64,000 nucleotides of DNA from an uncultured Azospirillum sp. (GTDB lineage: Bacteria; Pseudomonadota; Alphaproteobacteria; RF32; CAG-239). Both the position numbers and the translations under genes were made by a program. Shown piece after piece: positions 50,088 through 58,754 of this stretch (its first letter is position 1; every line of letters begins with the position of its first letter). The stretch is from contig CAMYUM010000002.1 in the NCBI GenBank assembly GCA_947301965.1, positions 1 through 64,000 of the forward strand, in the 5' to 3' direction. The notes beneath the pieces are model-generated. The model worked only from the letters and a program-made list of their open reading frames with translations, was not told the origin of the DNA and did no database searches.

Positions 50088-52421
50088 TTAAGCCTTTTTA
50101 AGATAGTCTTTCAGAAGGCGTTTGTGTCCGTATTGATCAAACCAAATTTCGAGTTTGTTGCCGTCAATGTTGAGGACTTTTCCATAGCCAAAGGTTTCAT
50201 GATAAACGCGGCTACCGATGGGCATTGAAGATGCGGCACTTTTGGCTTTTTGTTTGGCTTGATAATAATCGCCATCACCCCAGCCGTAATCCTCATCACG
50301 AACGTAACTAAAGCGGTCGCTGTCTTGAATTATTTCCTGTTTATGCTTTAACTTGTTTGTGTTGTTATTTGAATTATAATAATTTTTTGTGTTTGTAGTG
50401 GCGCCGAAATAGTTGGAAGCATTATTGCAAAGTTCAATGTTTGCCGGTGGCAGCTCGTTGATAAAGCGCGAGGGAATATTATTCTGCCATTGGCCGTAAA
50501 TACGACGGTTCATGGCTGTGAGAATATATAGCTTACGGCGGGCACGAGTTATGGCGACATAAGCCAGGCGGCGCTCTTCTTCCAAAGCCGCCGGATCTCC
50601 GCAATCCATTGAGCGTTGGTGCGGAAAAAGACCTTCTTCCCAACCGGGTAGAAATACGGCATCAAATTCAAGTCCTTTGGCAGAGTGCAGGGTAATCAAC
50701 ATAACTTTGTTGCCGTCAATGTTGCTGTCGTTTTCCATTACCAAGCTGACGTGTTCCAAAAAGTCTTCCAGCGTAGGGTAGGTGTCGTGATCGCTCATAA
50801 CGTTTACAAGTTCTTTAATGTTTTCAATCCGTCCTTCGGCTTCGGCAGATTTGTCATTTTGCAACATTTCCATATATCCGGAATCTTCAATCACCTGAGA
50901 GACCAGTTCTTCGGGAGGGAGGTTTTGAGAATTTTGCCTCCACACGCTAAAGCTGTTTATTAACTTATTTGCATTATCTCTTGTTTTTCCTGATAAAGAG
51001 CCTTCTGCTAACATTTTTTCAACGGCCATATACATAGATATTCCATGATGACGTGCTTCGTCTTGAAATTTTTCTATGGTTTTGGCACCAATGCCGCGGG
51101 TAGGCTTGTTGATGATGCGTTCCAGGGCTAAATCGTCATGAGGTTGGACGATTACGCGCAAATAAGCCAAAATATCTCTGATTTCAGCGCGTTCATAGAA
51201 TTTCGGACCGCCGATAACTTGGTAAGGAATGGCTTCGCTGATAAATTTTTCTTCAAATTCGCGGGTTTGGGCGGCCGTTCGCACCAAAATGGCAATATTG
51301 TTGTATTCGGTGCCGGAACGGTGCAGGTTTTCGACTTCTTCGGCGATGTATGTGGCTTCATCAGAGCCGGAATAAGTACTGACAACTTTGATTTTGGAGT
51401 TAAAAGCCTGGGATGCGGGGCTGTTCTCGGCAACTTTGAGGGTTTTGCCAAGGCGGTCGCGGTTATGGCTGATTAATGCTGAAGCGGCGGCCAAAATATT
51501 GGCGGTTGAACGATAATTGCGTTCCAAACGAATGATGCGGGCGTTTTGAAAGTCTTTTTCAAAACGGAGAATGTTTTCGATTTCGGCTCCGCGCCAAGAG
51601 TAAATTGACTGATCGTCATCACCGACACAGCAAATATTGTGATGTTTTTGGCAGAGCAGGCGGAGCAACAAGTATTGAGTAACGTTGGTGTCTTGGTACT
51701 CGTCTACCATAATGTAGCGAAAACGGTCCTGATATTTTTCCAAAACATCGGCGTTGGACATCAGTATATTGAGTGTGTACAACAAGATATCACCAAAATC
51801 AACACAATTAAGCTCAATCAGGCGTTGTTGATAAAGCCTGTAAACGGTGGTTAAGACGTTGCCATGAAAATCTTCATTAATTTTATCCGCAGTCAGACCT
51901 TTGTCTTTCCAAAGCTGAATTTTATCAAGCAGGTCTTGAGGGGGGTATTTTTGAGTATCAATGCCTTTGCCCTCACAAATTTGTTTGATAAGCCGGCGTT
52001 GGTCATCTTCACCCAAAATGGTAAAATTGTTGTTCAGTCCGATAAGTTCGGCGTGTTGACGTAAGATTTTGACACAGATGCGGTGAAAAGTTCCCATCCA
52101 CACGGAATCAACCATATTACCGATTATGGCACGTGCGCGTTGAGCCATCTCATTAGCGGCGCGGTTGGTAAAAGTTACGACAAGACAGTTCCAAGGGTTG
52201 GTTTTGTGCTGCGATAAAATATAGGCAAGACGAGTGGTTAAAACCTTGGTTTTGCCCGTTCCGGCACCGGATAAGACCAAAACAGGACCTTCGGTAGTTA
52301 TAACGGCTTGTCTTTGCTCGGGGTTGAGTTCGTCAAGCCAGGGCATGGTCGGCATTAGGGCCGAGGCATTATCATAGGTTACCGCAGTATTATCGCTGTC
52401 TAAGTCAAATATATCGTTCAT
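50088..52421 (-). CDS. uvrD: ATP-dependent DNA helicase UvrD/PcrA
   Basis: Superfamily 1A 3'-5' helicase for excision and mismatch repair. Walker A is LSGAGTGKTKVLTTRLAY near residue 52, with VDEYQDTN (motif II), VGDDDQSIYSWRGA (motif III), and TLHSAKGLEFDAVF and VAITRARRKLYIL (motifs V-VI). The C-terminus has the Tudor-like RVYHETFGYGKVLNIDGNKLEIWF domain. Length 777 aa is typical. No SOS box is visible upstream. It is divergent from moxR. Confidence 0.96.
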   Translation of the reverse strand: MNDIFDLDSDNTAVTYDNASALMPTMPWLDELNPEQRQAVITTEGPVLVLSGAGTGKTKVLTTRLAYILSQHKTNPWNCLVVTFTNRAANEMAQRARAIIGNMVDSVWMGTFHRICVKILRQHAELIGLNNNFTILGEDDQRRLIKQICEGKGIDTQKYPPQDLLDKIQLWKDKGLTADKINEDFHGNVLTTVYRLYQQRLIELNCVDFGDILLYTLNILMSNADVLEKYQDRFRYIMVDEYQDTNVTQYLLLRLLCQKHHNICCVGDDDQSIYSWRGAEIENILRFEKDFQNARIIRLERNYRSTANILAAASALISHNRDRLGKTLKVAENSPASQAFNSKIKVVSTYSGSDEATYIAEEVENLHRSGTEYNNIAILVRTAAQTREFEEKFISEAIPYQVIGGPKFYERAEIRDILAYLRVIVQPHDDLALERIINKPTRGIGAKTIEKFQDEARHHGISMYMAVEKMLAEGSLSGKTRDNANKLINSFSVWRQNSQNLPPEELVSQVIEDSGYMEMLQNDKSAEAEGRIENIKELVNVMSDHDTYPTLEDFLEHVSLVMENDSNIDGNKVMLITLHSAKGLEFDAVFLPGWEEGLFPHQRSMDCGDPAALEEERRLAYVAITRARRKLYILTAMNRRIYGQWQNNIPSRFINELPPANIELCNNASNYFGATTNTKNYYNSNNNTNKLKHKQEIIQDSDRFSYVRDEDYGWGDGDYYQAKQKAKSAASSMPIGSRVYHETFGYGKVLNIDGNKLEIWFDQYGHKRLLKDYLKKA

Positions 52422-52521
52422 CGGTGGATACTTCTTGTTTTTTTGTTTTCTGCGGCATATATTACAGTATTATTATCAGGAATAAAAGTGCTTTTTAAAC
52501 TAATGCGCAAAAGAGGTAAAA

Positions 52522-53493
52522 ATGTCGGAAATTCAAGATAAAATTACTGGTTTGGTTGATTATATGAACTCCAAAATCATCGGACAAAAAGATTTGGTCA
52601 GAAAGATGATTATTACTATGCTGGCGGAAGGTCATGCATTGGTAGAAGGAGCTCCGGGACTGGCAAAGACTAAGGCTATCAAAACTTTGGCAGATTGTAT
52701 CTCGGCCGATTTTAATCGTATTCAGTTTACGCCTGATTTATTGCCGGCAGATATTACCGGAAGTGAGATATATGTAGCGCAGAAAGGCGAATTTGAGTTT
52801 AGAAAGGGTCCGGTTTTTGCCAATTTGGTTTTGGCCGATGAAATCAACCGTGCGCCGGCAAAAGTGCAGTCGGCATTGTTGGAAGCTATGGCCGAAAGAC
52901 AGGTAAGTGTCGGCGGACAGCGTTTTGAATTGCCGAGGCTGTTTATGGTTATGGCTACCCAAAACCCGATTGAACATGAGGGAACATACAATCTGCCGGA
53001 AGCACAGTTGGATCGTTTTTTGATGTATATTCGCATTGACCAGCCGAAAGCTGAAGATGAACACAAGATTTTGGAGCTGGTAAGAGGCGAGGGTACCTTT
53101 GTTAATCCGACAAAACAAAAGGGATTTGCCAAACTGAAGATTGCCGATGTTGAGGCAGCAACCGAAGAAGCACTCAAAACTTATTTGAGCAAAGAACTGG
53201 AAAAATATATGGTGCAATTGATTGTTGCCACCAGACACCCTGAAAAATATGATGAAACTTTGGCCGGTATGGTTATGTTTGGAGCCAGTCCGAGAGCGAC
53301 CATTGCTCTTGATCGGTGTGCAAAAATCAATGCATGGTTGGCAGGACGCGATTTTGTTACTCCGGAAGATGTTCATGCGGTTGTGTATGACGTGTTGAGA
53401 CATCGTATTATTTTGAGCTTTGAAGCTCAAGCCGAAGGTTTCAGCAGTGATGATATTATTGACAAATTGCTGAATGTGGTACCGTTGCCGTAG
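52522..53493 (+). CDS. MoxR-type AAA+ ATPase
   Basis: MoxR ATPases act as chaperones for maturation of partner complexes, often with DUF58/VWA proteins. Walker A is EGAPGLAKTKAIKT, Walker B LVLADEINRAPAKVQSALLEAM, and the arginine finger/sensor region ATQNPIEHEGTYNLPEAQLDRF is clear. Length 323 aa is typical. AGAGGTAAAAATG gives the start. It is 9 bp before the DUF58 gene, the standard pairing. Confidence 0.95.
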   Translation: MSEIQDKITGLVDYMNSKIIGQKDLVRKMIITMLAEGHALVEGAPGLAKTKAIKTLADCISADFNRIQFTPDLLPADITGSEIYVAQKGEFEFRKGPVFANLVLADEINRAPAKVQSALLEAMAERQVSVGGQRFELPRLFMVMATQNPIEHEGTYNLPEAQLDRFLMYIRIDQPKAEDEHKILELVRGEGTFVNPTKQKGFAKLKIADVEAATEEALKTYLSKELEKYMVQLIVATRHPEKYDETLAGMVMFGASPRATIALDRCAKINAWLAGRDFVTPEDVHAVVYDVLRHRIILSFEAQAEGFSSDDIIDKLLNVVPLP

Positions 53494-53502
53494 GGAGCGA
53501 AA

Positions 53503-54450
53503 ATGGTGAGGTTTGATAACATCAAGGCACTGTGGGCAAAAAGGAATAAATCCGCAGAAGCAGAGAAAGGTTTGACAGCATCGCTTGATGAGCTGATGGC
53601 GCAAAGACGGAATGTGCGCTATTTGCAGGTTAGAAACAGGCTTGATACCTCAATACAGGCGGGAGATGTAAAATCGGCGTTTAAGGGGCGCGGAATAGAG
53701 ATGGAAGAAATCCGCGAGTACGCCTTTGGTGATGATGTGCGCGATATCGACTGGAGAGTTACGGCGCGTAAAAATGTTCCTTATACAAAGGTTTATACCG
53801 AAGAGCGAGATAGAGAAATATACGTGTTGTTGGATTTGTCGTCATCAATGTTTTTTGGTACCAGAAAAGAACTGAAATCGGTTACGGCGAGCAAAATTGC
53901 GGCACTTTTGGGGTGGCTGGCACAGGAAAATAAGGACCGATTCGGTGCTGTAATATTTGATGGTAAGACGGCTTTGCAATTTAAGCCGCAGCAAAATATG
54001 GCGCAGTTGTTGGCAATCTTTAAGAAAATATCCGAAATCAGCCGCAACGGCGGGGCGGTTAAGACTGAGCCGAAAGCAATGAGAAAAACATTGCAAAAGC
54101 TGATTAAGGGGCTGAAAAGTCGAGCAACGGTTTTTGTGGTGAGTGATTTTGCAACCTTCGGCGATGAAGAAAAAGAAGCTATGGCAGTGCTGGCCAGAAA
54201 GACGAAGGTGTTTTGCATAGATGTTTATGATATGTTGGAAAAACAAGCTCCGACTCCGGGAGAATATATGATAGAAAACAATGGAGAAACATTAATTTTT
54301 GATACCCGCAGCAAGTCGTTTGACGATGAATATGTCAAGTTTTTTGCAAATAAGCGTATGAAAATGCAGGATTTTTGCAAAAAATTTGATTGTCATTGGT
54401 TGGAGGTCAGAACAGACGTGCCGATTACGCGGCAGATGAAAATTATATAA
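53503..54450 (+). CDS. DUF58 (VWA-like) domain-containing protein
   Basis: The family motif GRGIEMEEIREYAFGDDVRDIDWRVTARK is at residues ~63-91 followed by a VWA-like fold with DLSSSM (metal-binding MIDAS-like). The downstream YDMLEKQAPTPGEY tail is usual. In other bacteria DUF58 proteins work with MoxR and VWA membrane proteins; here no further Bat-type gene follows. 315 aa is typical. Its start is 9 bp after moxR. Confidence 0.92.
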   Translation: MVRFDNIKALWAKRNKSAEAEKGLTASLDELMAQRRNVRYLQVRNRLDTSIQAGDVKSAFKGRGIEMEEIREYAFGDDVRDIDWRVTARKNVPYTKVYTEERDREIYVLLDLSSSMFFGTRKELKSVTASKIAALLGWLAQENKDRFGAVIFDGKTALQFKPQQNMAQLLAIFKKISEISRNGGAVKTEPKAMRKTLQKLIKGLKSRATVFVVSDFATFGDEEKEAMAVLARKTKVFCIDVYDMLEKQAPTPGEYMIENNGETLIFDTRSKSFDDEYVKFFANKRMKMQDFCKKFDCHWLEVRTDVPITRQMKII

Positions 54451-54479
54451 TTGACAAAAAGCCTTTTTGGCAGTACAGT
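54451..54479 (+). promoter_or_regulatory. Promoter of the TPR gene
   Basis: TTGACA (54451-54456), exactly 17 bp, and TACAGT (54474-54479). The best-spaced sigma-70-like promoter seen in the window, 36 bp before the TPR start. Confidence 0.65.
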
Positions 54480-54515
54480 TAAAATTGCATAATTATTTTG
54501 TAAAAGAGAGTAAAA

Positions 54516-55451
54516 ATGGTAAATACAAACGAAAATAACTCATATCGCCGCGGTCAGGAATTGTTAGACCAAGGACTGTATAAAGATGCAATTGCACAAT
54601 TTGATCAGGCCATCAGCGAACAGCCTGATTCGTGGAAAGCCTTGAACTCAAAAGGTTTTGCCCTGCAAAAACTTAGTCGCTATACGGAAGCTGTTGAATG
54701 TTTTGATAAAGCTTTAGAAAAAAATCCTCAATCGGTAGAAATTATCAATAATAAAGGCGTTACGCTGTCAATGCGTGGTCTTTATAAGGATGCTATTGCT
54801 CAGTTTGATCAGGCGGTAGCCATTGATCCGACTTCGTTGGAAGCGCTGAATGGTAAGGCTATTGCTCTGCAACATATGTATCTGTACAAAGAAGCTTTGG
54901 ACGTGTTGGAACAAGCAATCAAGATTGACCCCAAGCACACGCAGACATTGTTGAGTATTGCGGTTACATTACAAAAACTTAAACAATTTGAAAGAGCTAT
55001 TTCGTTTTTCAAAAAGGTGTTATCGTATGATAAGTCAAATATCAAAGCATGGAACGGTGTCGGCGTGACTTATCAGCTGATGGGTGATAATAACTCGGCT
55101 CTCAAATGTTTTACAAAAATTTTGAATATAAACAGCCGTGAAATTCAGGCATGGATTAGTATCGGTTTTGTTTATCAAAAGATGATGAAGTTTTCTGATG
55201 CGCTCAAATGCTACAAAAAAGCTCAGATGATAAATGAGGGGCGCTATCACCACAAGCTGTACGATGGTTTGGCAAGCTGCCTGACAAAATTGTCGGAGTT
55301 TGACCAGGCAATCGAAATTTACAAACAGATTTTCAATACCGAAGAAGGCAAAAAGAAATGGGATGCCCAGCGTTCAATTAAGTTTGTCGGCAAGCTGAAA
55401 CGCAAAAAAGCAACCGGAACATTGCCGGATTTGGTTCCTCCCGAAGAATGA
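54516..55451 (+). CDS. Tetratricopeptide repeat protein (311 aa)
   Basis: Built of about seven TPR units starting at residue ~8 (e.g. YRRGQELLDQGLYKDAIAQF, SWKALNSKGFALQKLSRYTE). No signal peptide or membrane segment; the protein is cytoplasmic. The C-terminus is basic (KLKRKKATGTLPDL). Its own promoter and terminator make it a single gene. It likely mediates protein interactions; a partner is not known. It follows the moxR-DUF58 pair but is separately promoted. Confidence 0.88.
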   Translation: MVNTNENNSYRRGQELLDQGLYKDAIAQFDQAISEQPDSWKALNSKGFALQKLSRYTEAVECFDKALEKNPQSVEIINNKGVTLSMRGLYKDAIAQFDQAVAIDPTSLEALNGKAIALQHMYLYKEALDVLEQAIKIDPKHTQTLLSIAVTLQKLKQFERAISFFKKVLSYDKSNIKAWNGVGVTYQLMGDNNSALKCFTKILNINSREIQAWISIGFVYQKMMKFSDALKCYKKAQMINEGRYHHKLYDGLASCLTKLSEFDQAIEIYKQIFNTEEGKKKWDAQRSIKFVGKLKRKKATGTLPDLVPPEE

Positions 55452-55452
55452 T

Positions 55453-55480
55453 AAAAAACCTCCCGAATGGGAGGTTTTTT
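55453..55480 (+). terminator. Terminator after the TPR gene
   Basis: AAAAAACCTCCC, loop GAAT and GGGAGGTTTTTT form a very symmetric stem, two bases past the stop codon. Confidence 0.88.
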
Positions 55481-55495
55481 GTTGCAAATTTTTTT

Positions 55496-55589
55496 GTCAT
55501 TGCAAACCTTTCCCGTCATCACGAGAAGGATTTTAATCCGACGTGGTGATCCATATGAGCAGGATTGCTTCGCTTGTGCTCGCAATGAC
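55496..55589. repeat. Palindromic GTCATTGC-type repeat element (94 bp)
   Basis: The element starts GTCATTGC and ends GCAATGAC (8-bp inverted ends). Inside, ATCACGAGAAGGATT and AATCCGACGTGGTGAT form a nested palindrome. The right half on the minus strand reads GTCATTGCGAGCACAAGCGAAGCAATCC, which resembles a family of short palindromic elements seen in intergenic spaces of many bacterial genomes. The whole is non-coding and sits directly after a terminator. Only one copy is seen in this window. Confidence 0.65.
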
Positions 55590-55603
55590 GAGAACAAAAA
55601 TCT

Positions 55604-55732
55604 TTATTTTGTGTCGGTCATGATCGGGTTATCTGTGGTGATGCCCGTTTTGCTCTTATAAAAATCTCCGGCAATTATGTATAACAATAAAATGAGGGCA
55701 ATAAAAAACAGATATTTCAAAGTAGCGGCCAT
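55604..55732 (-). CDS. Small membrane peptide (42 aa)
   Basis: An ORF of 42 codons with a strong AAGGAGG ribosome site before the ATG at 55732 (AAAAGGAGGTTTAAAT). It has one membrane helix (about residues 6-21, YLFFIALILLLYIIAG) and a short polar tail DFYKSKTGITTDNPIMTDTK. Possible promoter TTGTAA-N16-TATATC lies upstream. I do not recognise a family. It lies between the palindromic element and mlaC's terminator. Confidence 0.65.
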   Translation of the reverse strand: MAATLKYLFFIALILLLYIIAGDFYKSKTGITTDNPIMTDTK

Positions 55733-55786
55733 ATTTAAACCTCCTTTTCAAGAGATATAATTATCAATCTGCTTTTTACAAGAAGT

Positions 55787-55815
55787 AAAAAAAAGCCCCC
55801 GAGCGGGGGCTTTGA
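55787..55815 (-). terminator. Terminator of mlaA-mlaC
   Basis: AAAGCCCCC, loop GAGC and GGGGGCTTT form a stem followed on minus by TTTTTTTTACTTC. Confidence 0.85.
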
Positions 55816-55827
55816 AATCAGAATTTA

Positions 55828-56433
55828 CTACTCCTGATTAAGTTTGGTCTTGAGGTCGGCAATCAAGCCGTCAACCCCGTCAGGAGATTTTTTGATGAAA
55901 GCGCTGTATTCGTTGCGGGCGGTAATTGCCAGGCTGACGTTTTCAATAATAATGTCAACAACTTTCATGTCATTGCCTTTTTGGCGAACTCTCCAAACAA
56001 CGCTTGCCGGTTCGGCCTGATCCATGGGAACAATGGTGTTAACAAAAATCTGTTCCGGCGATGAAGAAGGAGATGTGCCTTTAAAAATAAACTCTTTGCC
56101 TTTGAATTCATCAAAACGTTTTGACCAGGTTTTGACGTTTAGTTTACGATAAACATCAATAAATTCTTCACGTTGTTGTTCTGTAGCAGTTTTCCAATAG
56201 CGGCCGAGTACAAATTGACCGATAAATTTGAGGTCAAGAGAGGAATTAAACAGTTTTTCGAAACGAGCGTTGCGCTCAGCCTGGGAGGCATTTGAATTGA
56301 TGATTTCAACAACGCCTTCGCGAGTTACATCTTTGACAAAATCTTCGGCTTTTGTAGCATCTATATCAGCTTTAGCAGTTCCGCTAAACAAGAAAAGTCC
56401 GGCAATCAGAGATATGATAAGTTTGTTTTTCAT
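55828..56433 (-). CDS. mlaC: MlaC/Ttg2D-family periplasmic phospholipid-binding protein
   Basis: MlaC shuttles phospholipids between the outer-membrane MlaA complex and the inner-membrane MlaD ring. A signal peptide (about 1-23, ending AKA) is followed by KAEDFVKDVTREGVVEIINS, LKFIGQFVLGRYWKTATEQQREEF and VDVYRKLNVKTW, typical of the family. Length 201 aa is normal. GGAGACGACT precedes the ATG. It is 17 bp after mlaA, forming mlaA-mlaC. Confidence 0.93.
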   Translation of the reverse strand: MKNKLIISLIAGLFLFSGTAKADIDATKAEDFVKDVTREGVVEIINSNASQAERNARFEKLFNSSLDLKFIGQFVLGRYWKTATEQQREEFIDVYRKLNVKTWSKRFDEFKGKEFIFKGTSPSSSPEQIFVNTIVPMDQAEPASVVWRVRQKGNDMKVVDIIIENVSLAITARNEYSAFIKKSPDGVDGLIADLKTKLNQE

Positions 56434-56449
56434 AGTCGTCTCCTAAAAT

Positions 56450-57190
56450 CTAGTCTTCATAATCTTCATCGTCAAAATCAAAGTCATAGCTCGGGGCGGT
56501 GCCGGCGGATTTGCAAAGAGATGTCATTTTTTGGCGGTTTTGCAAATAGGCGGAACGTACGGTGGAATAAAAATCAACAGAATTGCGCTGTAAATCGTCT
56601 AGCAAATCAAGACTGCGTTCGCGTGAGTTGATAGCATCCAAGGCCGCATAGCCATAAGTGATTTTGGCAGAGTAATTCTTGTCGTTGAGCGCACCCCAAT
56701 ATATCGGAGTAGAAACGCTGTCAGCAGCATAACCGACACCTGAACGGATTGTGAATGGTCCGAAAAAAGGCACCATGATAAACGGTCCGTCGGGTACACA
56801 GTAGTAAGCGAGGGTGTTGTCAAATCCGGTTTCAGACTTTTTAAGTCCCCAACCGTCGGCAACGTCAAAAGTTCCGGCCAATCCCAAGGTGCTGTTAATG
56901 GCAAAACGGGCGGCTGAGACAAGAGTTTTTTTGAAACTGCCTTGCAAAGTGTGGTTTATGGTCGATACCGGCTCGTTAACGTTGCTGACAAAAGAGGTTA
57001 CGCGATTACGTATGTCTTGAGTGGTAATGGCACGATAGCCTTTGGCCACCGGTTTTAAGACATACTTATCAACATTCATATTAAAATCAAACATAGCACG
57101 GTTGTAGCTCTCCAGCCAGCTGTCGTCAGAGGCTAAAGCTTGCGTTGATATGGTGCAGAGCAGGGCTATGGCGGTAATATAATGTTTCAC
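56450..57190 (-). CDS. mlaA: MlaA (VacJ)-family outer-membrane lipid asymmetry protein
   Basis: MlaA removes misplaced phospholipids from the outer leaflet. The MlaA region (about residues 25-230) shows YNRAMFDFNMNVDKYVLKPVAKGYR, FINSTLGLAGTFDVADGWGL-like and GPFIMVPFFGPFTIRSGVG. The N-terminus is a signal peptide (ending TQALA), with no canonical lipobox: the only early cysteine is in ALLCTI, an unusual lipobox. The start codon is GTG at 57190 with AAGGAATAAGTC. The gene precedes mlaC. Confidence 0.94.
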   Translation of the reverse strand: MKHYITAIALLCTISTQALASDDSWLESYNRAMFDFNMNVDKYVLKPVAKGYRAITTQDIRNRVTSFVSNVNEPVSTINHTLQGSFKKTLVSAARFAINSTLGLAGTFDVADGWGLKKSETGFDNTLAYYCVPDGPFIMVPFFGPFTIRSGVGYAADSVSTPIYWGALNDKNYSAKITYGYAALDAINSRERSLDLLDDLQRNSVDFYSTVRSAYLQNRQKMTSLCKSAGTAPSYDFDFDDEDYED

Positions 57191-57364
57191 GACTTATTCC
57201 TTTTTATGGTTACTCAATTTATTAAACGAATATAACAGCTGATTGGTTCAAAATCAAATAGATTTTATTTTGTTTGTTACAATAAAGAAATTTTTTGTGT
57301 TTTGCAAAAGAAAAAAAACTCACATAGTATCAGTTCAGTTGAAATTTTTTATAAGGACGTAAAA

Positions 57365-58525
57365 ATGAGCACTAAACCTAATAAACCGATTATGTTGTTT
57401 GACTGCAAAACTTCACAGAACGTTATCGGACAGGATAAATTTTTAAAAGCTTTTGAAAACATTTTGAACCACGGCGCATATTGCCAAGGTCCGGAAACCA
57501 AAGAATTGGATGAAAAATTGGCTGCTTATTCAGGCACAAAATATTGCTCTACCTGCGGTTCGGGTACCGATGCTTTAACTTTGTCATTGATGGCCTGGGA
57601 CGTTAAACCCGGTGATGCCGTATTTGTATCATCTTTTACATTTGTTGCCTCGGCAGAAGCTCCGGTTTTGCTCGGCGCTACCCCGATTTTTGTAGATTCT
57701 GATCCGGATACATATAATATGGATCCTAAAGATTTGCAAAGAGCAATTGATGAAGTTAAAAAAGAGGGCAAACTAAGACTTAAAGCCGTTATTCCGGTTG
57801 ATATTTTCGGTTCTCCTTGCGAATATGATGAGATTATTAAAATTGCTCATGATAACGGTATGAAAGTTTTGTCTGACTCTTGTCAGTCTTACGGCTCGGT
57901 TTATAAAGGCAAAAAAGCCGGATCTATTGCCGATATGACTGCGACATCTTTTTATCCGACAAAGCCTTTGGGTTGCTACGGCGACGGCGGTGCGGTATTT
58001 AGCAATACCAACGAAGAAAACGAGTTGGTTAAGTCTTGCCGCGTTCATGGTATGAGCCCTGAAGATCACTATGATAATGTTCGTCTGGGCATGACCGGTC
58101 GTATGAACTCTTTCCAAGGTGCAGTTTTGTTGCAGAAATTGACCGTATTTGATCAGGAATTGAAGAATCGTTATCGTGTAGCAAGTCGTTATGACAATGA
58201 ATTGAGCAGCTATTATGGCAAACAGAAAATTTTGGATAACTGCAAATCGGCCTATGCTTTGTATACAATTCATTGTGCAGACAGAGATGAATTGATGGCT
58301 TATTTGAAAGAAAACGGCATTCCTTGCGGTGCTTATTATCCACGTCCGGTTAATACCCAGACAGCTTATGCAAAATGGAATACACGCAGCCTGCCGGTTT
58401 GTGAAAAGTTGTCAAAGACGGTTCTGTCTTTGCCGATGACTCCATATCTGGATGATGAAGATTTGGATTATGTTATCAACAAGATGAACGAATTTGCCGC
58501 CAAAAAGATGAACAAGGCTGCATAA
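57365..58525 (+). CDS. DegT/DnrJ/EryC1-family aminotransferase
   Basis: PLP-dependent sugar aminotransferase acting on UDP- or dTDP-keto-sugars for surface polysaccharide or modified lipid. The PLP lysine lies in SFYPTKPLGCYGDGGAVFS near residue 200; STCGSGTDALTLSLM is near 60. Length 386 aa is typical. The start at 57365 has AAGGACGTAAAA; a 63-bp extension upstream is rejected. The partner dehydratase or epimerase is not in the window. It leads the glycan block to the right. Confidence 0.93.
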   Translation: MSTKPNKPIMLFDCKTSQNVIGQDKFLKAFENILNHGAYCQGPETKELDEKLAAYSGTKYCSTCGSGTDALTLSLMAWDVKPGDAVFVSSFTFVASAEAPVLLGATPIFVDSDPDTYNMDPKDLQRAIDEVKKEGKLRLKAVIPVDIFGSPCEYDEIIKIAHDNGMKVLSDSCQSYGSVYKGKKAGSIADMTATSFYPTKPLGCYGDGGAVFSNTNEENELVKSCRVHGMSPEDHYDNVRLGMTGRMNSFQGAVLLQKLTVFDQELKNRYRVASRYDNELSSYYGKQKILDNCKSAYALYTIHCADRDELMAYLKENGIPCGAYYPRPVNTQTAYAKWNTRSLPVCEKLSKTVLSLPMTPYLDDEDLDYVINKMNEFAAKKMNKAA

Positions 58526-58545
58526 TTCAATAAAAATAAACCTCT

Positions 58546-58582
58546 AAAAGTCCTCGTCCGAGCAATTGGGCGGGGATTTTTT
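58546..58582 (+). terminator. Terminator after the aminotransferase gene
   Basis: GTCCTCGTCC and GGGCGGGGAT pair with two G-T wobbles around loop GAGCAATT, followed by TTTTTT. Confidence 0.75.
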
Positions 58583-58754
58583 ATGGATTCTGTTTCAACT
58601 TTTGCGCGTATTTTTGTTTTTAAAGCAATTTATTATTGCTTTTAAATTTTTGTTGCCTATTATTTGGTGTATATTTTAAATGCAACAGCTTTTGATTGAT
58701 ACAATCAATTGTTGAGAGGTGATAAATAAGAAGATTGATTAGGATAGATGAGTA

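Noticed and set aside
52738..53604. Long antisense reading frame opposite moxR
   Set aside because: A 288-codon open frame on the minus strand; moxR on the plus strand has clear family motifs, and the antisense peptide has none.
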